Part shown: positions 7,142-12,615 of the stretch, piece by piece | How the letters are laid out: each line of letters opens with the position of its first letter | Position numbering within the stretch: position 1 is the first letter of the stretch | From: an uncultured Blautia sp. | GTDB lineage: Bacteria; Bacillota; Clostridia; Lachnospirales; Lachnospiraceae | Assembly: GCA_946538475.1 (NCBI GenBank) | Contig: CAMNGN010000044.1 | Coordinates: 1 to 12,615 of the forward strand | Length of the DNA stretch: 12,615 bases | Reading direction: 5' to 3' | The notes under the pieces: generated by a model | What the model was told of the DNA's origin: nothing | The model's input: only the letters and a program-made list of their open reading frames with translations | Databases searched by the model: none | Made by a program: the position numbers and the translations under genes

Positions 7142-8521
7142 ATGGCTGGAGAAAAGAAGAATACAACACGGAGTGCATTTGATATCCTGATTGGTGAACT
7201 GGTCGACAGTGTAGGCAAATGTTCCCCGCTCGAACTATGCCTGTCCGGCGACCGGAAGGCTATCGCGGCCATTCCGCTTCGTTACCGGCTCATCGCGCTC
7301 GGCTTCGTACAGCACCTTACGCTCGAAGATGTCAACAGCCGTCTTGAAAAGAACGGCTGTGCCCGGCTCTATGCACGAAGTATCCGGGAAGCGTCTCTCA
7401 TCTACGCGTTCCGTCACGGCCTTTCCTATGACGAGTGGCGGTCGCTGGAAGAAGACTGCGCGGATGTACGGGCCTTCCTTCTCGACGGTTCGCGTGTTCT
7501 TACTTCTTCCGCATTGTCCCTTCTGGATATCCGATCCTATATAAGCGACAACTCCCTTCGCGAAGATGAACTGATCCGGACGCAGCATAAGACACGTCTT
7601 CTTTCCCGGGAGCTTTCTGAAGTTTCAGGAGACCGGGAGAAATTTCGCGAGTTCCTTCTTTCCAACCTGCAGTCCTTCAGTCTGGTGCGTGAAAAGACGC
7701 GCTACTATTTCTGCAAATACCTCCTGTATTATCTGGAAACAAAGGAAGAGACCTATCTCGGCGCACTGGAGGCGGGACGCCGCTCTGCCGCACTGGGATA
7801 CCTTTCGGTCTTCCGCGTCCGTACGGCGCTGAGCCGTAAGAAATACAGCACGATAGAATCTGCCGTCATGATTGAAGAGAGTCCCCTTTCTTTCGGAGAG
7901 ATATACCGCGCCTATCAGGAGTTTTATTTTGAAACGACACAGACCGACTGGCTGGAGATCCAGCTGGAGTACTACGGTGACCTGCGTGCACTCGATGCGA
8001 AGGAGGCGCACGCACTTGCTGACGCACTCCGGCACAGGGATCCCTCTCTTCGCCGTCTGCCGGACCGGAAGGTGATCGCGTATTATGCGGATCTAATGGA
8101 AAAAAAAGAGGCGGAGGCAGACATCACATTTGCCTCGTCCAATAAAAAAGCGGCCTATCAGATAGGCCGCAGCGGAGAAAATTTTCTGAGAAAGGTGCTG
8201 CGCGGCGAGCTGGACCTCGACCGCACGACCTTTCTGTCGTTTCTTCTGTTTTTTGGAAAGGAAAGCCGCATACCGGCAGAGCACCGGATCGATCTTCCGC
8301 GGCTTACGGAAATCCTCAGAGAATGCGGTTTCCCGTCACTCGACCCCTCCGCCGGCTTCGACCGCTTTTTCTGCGGCTTCATGGAAGCCGGGGATCCGAT
8401 GATGTATCTTCTTACTGAGGCGGAAAACATGGCGCTTTCCGAAGAGAACTTTTACCTGTACAAGACATATCTTTCTTCGGAAAACAGCGAAAAGCGGTGG
8501 CGGGATCTTACGGGAAACTGA
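7142..8521 (+). CDS. Conserved-looking cytoplasmic protein of unknown function
   Basis: I do not recognise a named family for this 459-residue protein. It has no signal peptide and no membrane helix, is strongly charged and appears mostly helical. Two parts look like sequence I recall from Clostridia hypothetical proteins, which cannot be checked here. The first (about 45-100) has the pattern LTLEDVNSRLEKNGCARLY followed by REASLIYAFRHGLSYDEW. The second (about 355-425) has an LSFLLFFGKE helix, then TEILRECGFPSLDP and a DRFFCGFMEAGDPMMYL ending. The middle is rich in Tyr, Arg and Glu. GGAGG (7131-7135) six bases before the ATG supports the start. The gene is divergent from the transglutaminase gene and its last 14 bp overlap the end of the convergent kinase gene. 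It might belong to the same signalling block; no enzymatic motif was seen. Confidence 0.75.
   Translation: MAGEKKNTTRSAFDILIGELVDSVGKCSPLELCLSGDRKAIAAIPLRYRLIALGFVQHLTLEDVNSRLEKNGCARLYARSIREASLIYAFRHGLSYDEWRSLEEDCADVRAFLLDGSRVLTSSALSLLDIRSYISDNSLREDELIRTQHKTRLLSRELSEVSGDREKFREFLLSNLQSFSLVREKTRYYFCKYLLYYLETKEETYLGALEAGRRSAALGYLSVFRVRTALSRKKYSTIESAVMIEESPLSFGEIYRAYQEFYFETTQTDWLEIQLEYYGDLRALDAKEAHALADALRHRDPSLRRLPDRKVIAYYADLMEKKEAEADITFASSNKKAAYQIGRSGENFLRKVLRGELDLDRTTFLSFLLFFGKESRIPAEHRIDLPRLTEILRECGFPSLDPSAGFDRFFCGFMEAGDPMMYLLTEAENMALSEENFYLYKTYLSSENSEKRWRDLTGN
8150..8170 (-). terminator. Terminator for the kinase operon, inside the opposing gene
   Basis: A perfect inverted repeat (8150-8159 with 8161-8170, centred on A8160) gives a GCGGCCTA/TAGGCCGC stem with a five-base loop. 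On the minus strand it is followed by six T residues and then ATT (complement of about 8141-8149), a canonical Rho-independent terminator. It lies about 340 bp beyond the kinase stop codon and entirely within the 459-residue protein gene. On the plus strand the A-run comes first, so it should not stop that gene. Confidence 0.65.
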
Positions 8522-11204
8522 TAGCGGCTTCCGTGTATGCCTTTTTCAGGCGGGCTTCCATTTCATCGCTTTTTGCAGGGTAGAAGGATACATCATTGAA
8601 GTTCAAATCACCGGTCATGATGTCAGTCTTCCAGGTGAGTGAGACACAAGTATTGTCAAGGTCCTCCTCTGTGCCGGAATAAAGGTATATCTTGACATTC
8701 TGGAAAGTTCCGTCCTTAAAGTACAGCATATTTTCCGTAAGGAACGACAGATACGGCGCCAGCGCCTCTTCCGGCTGATCGATCCTGATTTCGTAGGCTA
8801 TTATATTCAGACTTCTGTTAGCCCGATAGGTTTCCACTGTTGCGCCGGCAGCGCCGCTCTCTTCAAGGGCGCCCACGTGGTCTTCCCATTCTTTATCCTG
8901 AAAACGGCATTCCGGGATCAGTTCCGATGTTGGGAAAAAAATAATCTTTCCCTCCTCATCCCGAAATTCTGTGCTGCCGGTCCCGGTATATGTGTTCGGA
9001 GGCTTTTTTGAATTCGCGATCGCGATAAAGCGCGCGAAACCGACTGTTCCGGCATCCATCGCGGGATGCATCGTATTTTCCCATTCCGTGAACCAGACTA
9101 TGCCGTCCGCTGCAAGATCTTTGATCGCCTTCGCGGCGGGGCAGCGAGCGATACGGATTCCTTCAAAATAAAGGTATACATTCGGGTCTTCCTGCTTCTC
9201 AATACTCTGAAGCATGTCCGTATACTTCTCTCTTTTTTCTTTATCACCATTAAGATATAGGGTGATTCCAAACCGAAATCTCCCGTCTTCCGACTCGTCT
9301 ACCACCGCTTCTTCGTATCTGGAAATAAGCGTATATCGGCTTCCGAGATCCATCTCCGAATACAGGCTCTCCCCCAGCAATGCAAGTTCTTCCGTGTGTA
9401 CGGATTCGATCGGCACTTTCACGACATACCGGTCTGACGCATACACAGGAATTCCGACTGCATAAGGGATTCCGAGACTGTCCAGCCGGTTCTTTAGAAT
9501 TCCCTGGAAACTGAGCACATCAGGGTCATAGGCAACCTCCTCTGCCGGATCGGCATAGGTGCTGTACTCGAGACTGATCGTCTTTCCCGGGATATTTATC
9601 TCTTTCCGCTGATTCTTTCCGGGGAAAAGCGTCGTATCCGGGTCCTCCCAGCGGATCTCCCATTCTGTCTGGACAGAAAAGGCTTTCGGTGACGGGGTCC
9701 TTGTCAGCAGATCCGTCTGCAGCGCATGCGGCAATAGAAAGCCAATTTCAGAGGGATCCGGCACACGGATCCGTTTTCCGTCACCGACCGTGTATCCTCC
9801 CAGATAACCATATCCGTTTTTGTATTCCTCACTGTCAAAATTGAAGCGGACTTCGATCCCTTCAGCAGAAAGGACGTCCCCAAGACGCTTCCTGCCCGCA
9901 TTTGTAAACGTCACGAAAAAATCCTCCCCGACCGGTCCGGCACTTTCGATATCCTCCGTTTGTGAGAAGAGGCCGAATTTTGTCTCATCCCCGTTTTCAT
10001 TCCGGGTGCTGAGATACAGCCGCATCGGCCTTGTCACGGTGTACCGCATCCAGAACTGAGGGTTTTTCTCCTGGAAGATTGTTTTATCGCACGTCACGGA
10101 AATGCGCTGTGTCTGAGGATCTTCCTTCCAGAGGTAGGGCTTTCCGTCGGCAAGCGCATGGAACCGTCTCGCGGCATTTGCATCGCATTCCCGGAAGTCG
10201 TCCTGCGTCATCTCGCTTCCGTCCAGTTCCAGGACCACCGTGTCGATCATGGAAAGCCGGATTGGAATCCGGTAAACCCAGACTATTGCTGCTGCGATAA
10301 GGACGACTGCGGCGATCACGCCGAAAATGATCCGTTTCCGACGTTTCCTTTTTTCCGCGATTGCGTTTTTTTCTTCCTCCGTAAGATCCGGATAGACCGC
10401 CTCGAGTGCTTCCCGTATTTCCTGCACGGTCTGTGTCCGATTCTCCGGCCGGAGCTCCATGCCGGATAAAATGGCTGCTTCCGCCGACGGCAGGATATCG
10501 CTGCCTGCCTCCGATGGCTTTTTCAGCTCATCGAAAAGAAGTCTCGAAAGGACATCCTCCGGCTCTGTTCCGGTGATGGCAAAATACAGTGTCGCCGCGA
10601 GAGCGTAAACGTCTGTTGTGCTTCGGGTGATCGCGTCTGCTTCCCGCTGCTCGGGCGGGGAATAGATGGATTTGTAGACAGCTCCCTGCGTGACGGAAGT
10701 GTCATTTTCCTGTTTTGCCGCTCCGAAATCCATCAGGACGAGCGACCCGTTCGGCCGCATGATGAGATTATCCGGACTGATATCCCGATGGATCACGCCC
10801 GACTTATGCATGCGCTCCAACGCATGCATGACCGGGACAAATGCCCGTACCGCCTTCTCCGCCGGCCATTTTCCGTTCTGCCGGACCGCCTTCGCCAACG
10901 TTTTTCCGTCAATGTATTCCATGACGAGATAGGCTTTTTCATTTTCTTCGAAACTGTCGAGGACCGTGACGATATTCGGTTCGTCCGCGTAGTCGCGCAA
11001 AATGCGCGCCTCCCGAAGGAAGCGCCTGATATCTCCTGTTTTCTGTTCTTTGATGGCGACTCTTTTCCCTGTATGAAGGTTTTCGGCCTCGTAAACAACG
11101 CCGAAACCTCCTTCTCCGATCTTTCTGAGGATCCGGTAACGTCGGTCGAGGATGACTTCTACTTCTGTCGAGGGTGCAGCCACAATTCTGTCTTCTGTGC
11201 TCAT
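8508..11204 (-). CDS. Receptor Ser/Thr protein kinase with SecD-like ectodomain
   Basis: An 898-residue PASTA-less receptor kinase. The Hanks-type kinase domain occupies about 20-270: glycine loop GEGGFG (30-35), ATP-binding Lys52 in VAIK, catalytic loop HRDISPDN (139-146) with Asp141, DFG at 159-161 and SPPEQ (182-186) in place of APE. The lysine usual two residues after the catalytic Asp is serine here, a variant I recall from other Clostridia kinases. A basic stretch (285-291) precedes one membrane helix (about 292-312), followed by an ectodomain of about 585 residues with no PASTA repeats. Parts of the ectodomain resemble the SecD P1 region: TEDIESAGPVGEDFFVTFTN near 416-435, and KNRLDSLGIPYAVG (571-584) followed by DRYVVKVP (591-598). 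The start is set at 11204 by AGGAGA; an in-frame upstream start at 11273 lacks one. Second gene of the coiled-coil/kinase operon. Confidence 0.85.
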   Translation of the reverse strand: MSTEDRIVAAPSTEVEVILDRRYRILRKIGEGGFGVVYEAENLHTGKRVAIKEQKTGDIRRFLREARILRDYADEPNIVTVLDSFEENEKAYLVMEYIDGKTLAKAVRQNGKWPAEKAVRAFVPVMHALERMHKSGVIHRDISPDNLIMRPNGSLVLMDFGAAKQENDTSVTQGAVYKSIYSPPEQREADAITRSTTDVYALAATLYFAITGTEPEDVLSRLLFDELKKPSEAGSDILPSAEAAILSGMELRPENRTQTVQEIREALEAVYPDLTEEEKNAIAEKRKRRKRIIFGVIAAVVLIAAAIVWVYRIPIRLSMIDTVVLELDGSEMTQDDFRECDANAARRFHALADGKPYLWKEDPQTQRISVTCDKTIFQEKNPQFWMRYTVTRPMRLYLSTRNENGDETKFGLFSQTEDIESAGPVGEDFFVTFTNAGRKRLGDVLSAEGIEVRFNFDSEEYKNGYGYLGGYTVGDGKRIRVPDPSEIGFLLPHALQTDLLTRTPSPKAFSVQTEWEIRWEDPDTTLFPGKNQRKEINIPGKTISLEYSTYADPAEEVAYDPDVLSFQGILKNRLDSLGIPYAVGIPVYASDRYVVKVPIESVHTEELALLGESLYSEMDLGSRYTLISRYEEAVVDESEDGRFRFGITLYLNGDKEKREKYTDMLQSIEKQEDPNVYLYFEGIRIARCPAAKAIKDLAADGIVWFTEWENTMHPAMDAGTVGFARFIAIANSKKPPNTYTGTGSTEFRDEEGKIIFFPTSELIPECRFQDKEWEDHVGALEESGAAGATVETYRANRSLNIIAYEIRIDQPEEALAPYLSFLTENMLYFKDGTFQNVKIYLYSGTEEDLDNTCVSLTWKTDIMTGDLNFNDVSFYPAKSDEMEARLKKAYTEAAISFP

Positions 11205-11207
11205 AGG

Positions 11208-11213
11208 TCTCCT
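11208..11213 (-). promoter_or_regulatory. RBS that fixes the kinase start
   Basis: On the minus strand AGGAGA is followed by CCT and the ATG at 11204. Starting here removes 23 non-conserved residues that a longer frame from 11273 would add, and leaves a 70-bp gap to the preceding gene. A TACAAT-like -10 lies in that gap without a convincing -35, so an internal promoter is possible but not called. Confidence 0.75.
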
Positions 11214-11274
11214 AAAAGTATTGTATCGGGACGCAGAAATCATGCTGACAGGAACATTCAATAAAGGTATCATA

Positions 11275-12339
11275 TCACAGATAACGATGATACGTATAAC
11301 CTTCTTTCCACATCTGATACTGTGCGCAGCGGGCAGTTACTTCCGAATAATATTTCGTAAGCTCTGCGTTTCCCTCGATCCGGTCGAGACTTCCCCTCAT
11401 GTTATCCATACTCTGCTGCATCTTAGACAGACGGCTTCCGTTTTCTTCGACCCTTGTGATCACATCTTCGATATGATGATCAATTTCTTCAATTTTGCGA
11501 AGGATCCTTCCCTGATGTCGGATGACCGTATCCATCTTACGGGAAATCTGGTCGACCGAAGATGCGATCTGGTCGAGACGGACCTGGTACTCGAACCTGG
11601 CGAAAGCGCCCTCGTAACCGTCGAGCGTTGAGCAGATCCGTGTTGTAAAATACTCGTACATTGTAGACATAGGTACGGCGTCCTGATATTTTTCCGGAAT
11701 CAGTCCATTGCTGTAAAAGGCTCTTCTGCTTCTGTTCAAAGAGCTGTACTGCACCACGCACCGGCCGATTTCTTTCTCGAGACCGACACTCCGCATACGG
11801 CAGCGACGGATCGCTTCGTCCGCTTCTATGATTTTGCTGCGCAGATCCTCGAGCTTTCTCTGTTTATCAATCCGATCCGCAGCGTTCTTCTCATCCGCGA
11901 CTGAGTTGCAGTGCATAATGGAAATGAGAAGTGGAAGAGCGACAAAGAAGATTAGTATCACAGGACCGAGTGCTCCATCGAACATTGCACCGACAAGTTC
12001 TAATAGGATAGTCAGAATACCGAAACCAAGAAAACTTTCCAGTATCATGACTCCGAAAATGATTCCCGCGACTGCGAATGCCCTGGAAAGGACTTCGCCG
12101 ACAGTTGCGGAGTGCGTAATTACATTAAGCGACTGCTGCATTTGCCTTGCATTGACATTGAGCTGGGCGAGCTCACCTTCCTTTGCTTCCATCGCTGACT
12201 TATTCACGGCAAAGGATTTCTTCAGCTTTTCCAGGATCTTTTCCATGGAATAGCGGTCGTACTCCAGATCTGTCGCTCGGCGAAGGTATTCCGTAATATA
12301 CTGCTGCTCCGGTAAACGAATAACTCTTTTCATTGCCAT
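11275..12339 (-). CDS. Two-helix membrane protein with long C-terminal coiled coil
   Basis: This 354-residue protein belongs to no family I can name. Its layout is a helical, charged N-terminal part (about 12-75, coiled-coil-like), a hydrophobic region with probably two membrane helices (about 85-118 and 124-143), a second charged helical stretch (about 148-195), a short conserved-looking segment around IPEKYQDAVPMSTMYEYF (214-231), and a long heptad-like coiled coil (about 252-322). The central segment and tail resemble a hypothetical protein group I recall from gut Clostridia; that is unverified. Both ends probably face the cytoplasm. GGGAGG (12345-12350) five bases before the ATG at 12339 supports this start over an in-frame ATG six bases later. 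It is the first gene of a probable operon with the receptor kinase and could be its partner or substrate. Confidence 0.75.
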   Translation of the reverse strand: MAMKRVIRLPEQQYITEYLRRATDLEYDRYSMEKILEKLKKSFAVNKSAMEAKEGELAQLNVNARQMQQSLNVITHSATVGEVLSRAFAVAGIIFGVMILESFLGFGILTILLELVGAMFDGALGPVILIFFVALPLLISIMHCNSVADEKNAADRIDKQRKLEDLRSKIIEADEAIRRCRMRSVGLEKEIGRCVVQYSSLNRSRRAFYSNGLIPEKYQDAVPMSTMYEYFTTRICSTLDGYEGAFARFEYQVRLDQIASSVDQISRKMDTVIRHQGRILRKIEEIDHHIEDVITRVEENGSRLSKMQQSMDNMRGSLDRIEGNAELTKYYSEVTARCAQYQMWKEGYTYHRYL

Positions 12340-12385
12340 TTCTGCCTCCCCGCGGCGTTGCCGCTTATTTCTTTCTTTTGAAAAG

Positions 12386-12391
12386 ATTATA
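12386..12391 (-). promoter_or_regulatory. Possible -10 element of the coiled-coil/kinase operon
   Basis: TATAAT on the minus strand lies 46 bp before the start codon, in an AT-rich stretch between the repeat element and the gene. At the expected distance upstream there is only an A-rich sequence and no clear -35, so the promoter may need an activator or use another site. Confidence 0.4.
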
Positions 12392-12420
12392 CGGGAGCGA
12401 AATTGTAATTTTGTTTTTGA

Positions 12421-12525
12421 CGTTGGGGACGGACGTTGGGGACGGTTCTTCCGGCCGGTGATTTAGCGGTCATTGGGGACGGTTCTTCCGGCCGGCAAAA
12501 TAGCAGACTTTGGGGACAGATCACC
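12421..12525 (+). repeat. 37-bp-period repeat arm, second copy of the composite element
   Basis: GGGGACGGTTCT occurs at 12438-12449 and 12475-12486, and the boundary variant GGGGACAGATCACC at 12512-12525. The spacing is exactly 37 bp each time, and a truncated extra start lies at 12425. Units continue with TCCGGCCGG and a TAGCGGTCATT-type end, nearly as in the left element (106-156). Orientation is the same as the left arm at the other end of the window. Confidence 0.85.
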
Positions 12526-12537
12526 TTAGTAACAGCC

Positions 12538-12615
12538 GTGATCTCAAAATCTCCGGTAATCCGGGGCAGACCGTTCTTTCAGTTCACCGTGACCTCAAAA
12601 TCTCCGGCAACCCGG
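12538..12615 (+). repeat. 51-bp tandem units following the right-hand arm (cut by window end)
   Basis: A unit beginning GTGATCTCAAAATCTCCGG at 12538 recurs as GTGACCTCAAAATCTCCGG at 12589, a 51-bp period. The second unit runs off the window. The units share the order GACCT, A-run, TCTCCGGCAACC and CAGA with the 56-bp units at 178-458, so both arrays are one family. The composite element therefore continues beyond the right edge. Confidence 0.75.

Noticed and set aside
11205..11273. Kinase start 23 codons further upstream
   Set aside because: No ribosome binding site and no conserved residues precede the kinase fold there; AGGAGA supports the ATG at 11204.
11152..11631. 159-codon plus-strand ORF spanning the kinase/coiled-coil junction
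   Set aside because: It is antisense to two well-supported genes and has no recognisable domain.

Overview
The window looks like a chromosomal accessory region from an anaerobic member of the Bacillota, probably class Clostridia. The basis is strong GGAGG-type ribosome binding sites, mid-range GC, a bacterial receptor Ser/Thr kinase of the HRDISPDN type, and two proteins that resemble, from memory only, conserved hypotheticals of gut Clostridia. No genus can be named from the sequence.

Left edge (1-1019): no convincing gene. A Rho-independent terminator (70-97) closes a gene that would lie to the left. A composite repeat element follows (about 103-615): a 37-bp-period repeat carrying GGGGACGGTTCT, then five tandem units of 56-57 bp, then the 37-bp-period repeat again in inverted orientation. 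The inner boundaries are perfect 14-bp inverted repeats (143-156 and 485-498). Nothing was recognised in 616-965. A perfect 8+1+8 palindrome (966-982) sits just before the first gene.

Uptake/hydrolysis cassette (1020-5315, + strand): an SLC13/DASS-type permease with a TTG start, an alpha/beta hydrolase, and two LysR-type regulators whose genes overlap by 11 bp. The likely logic is import of an organic acid or its ester, intracellular ester hydrolysis, and control by one or both LysR proteins, possibly at the 966-982 palindrome. Facing this cassette on the minus strand is the C-terminal third of another LysR gene (5293-5661), apparently a remnant.

Signalling/envelope block (5658-12339): a membrane-anchored transglutaminase-like protein (-), an unrecognised 459-residue cytoplasmic protein (+), an 898-residue receptor Ser/Thr kinase (-) and a two-helix membrane protein with a long C-terminal coiled coil (-). 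The last two are probably one operon (coiled-coil gene first, 70 bp between them). The kinase has a cytoplasmic kinase domain, one membrane helix and an ectodomain of about 585 residues with stretches resembling the SecD periplasmic P1 region. Its likely terminator lies inside the convergent 459-residue gene.

Right edge (12340-12615): promoter-like sequence for the coiled-coil/kinase operon, then a second copy of the composite repeat element in the same orientation as the left one, cut off by the window end. The two copies bracket every gene in the window. The composite repeat is the most unusual feature; the kinase with a SecD-like ectodomain is second.
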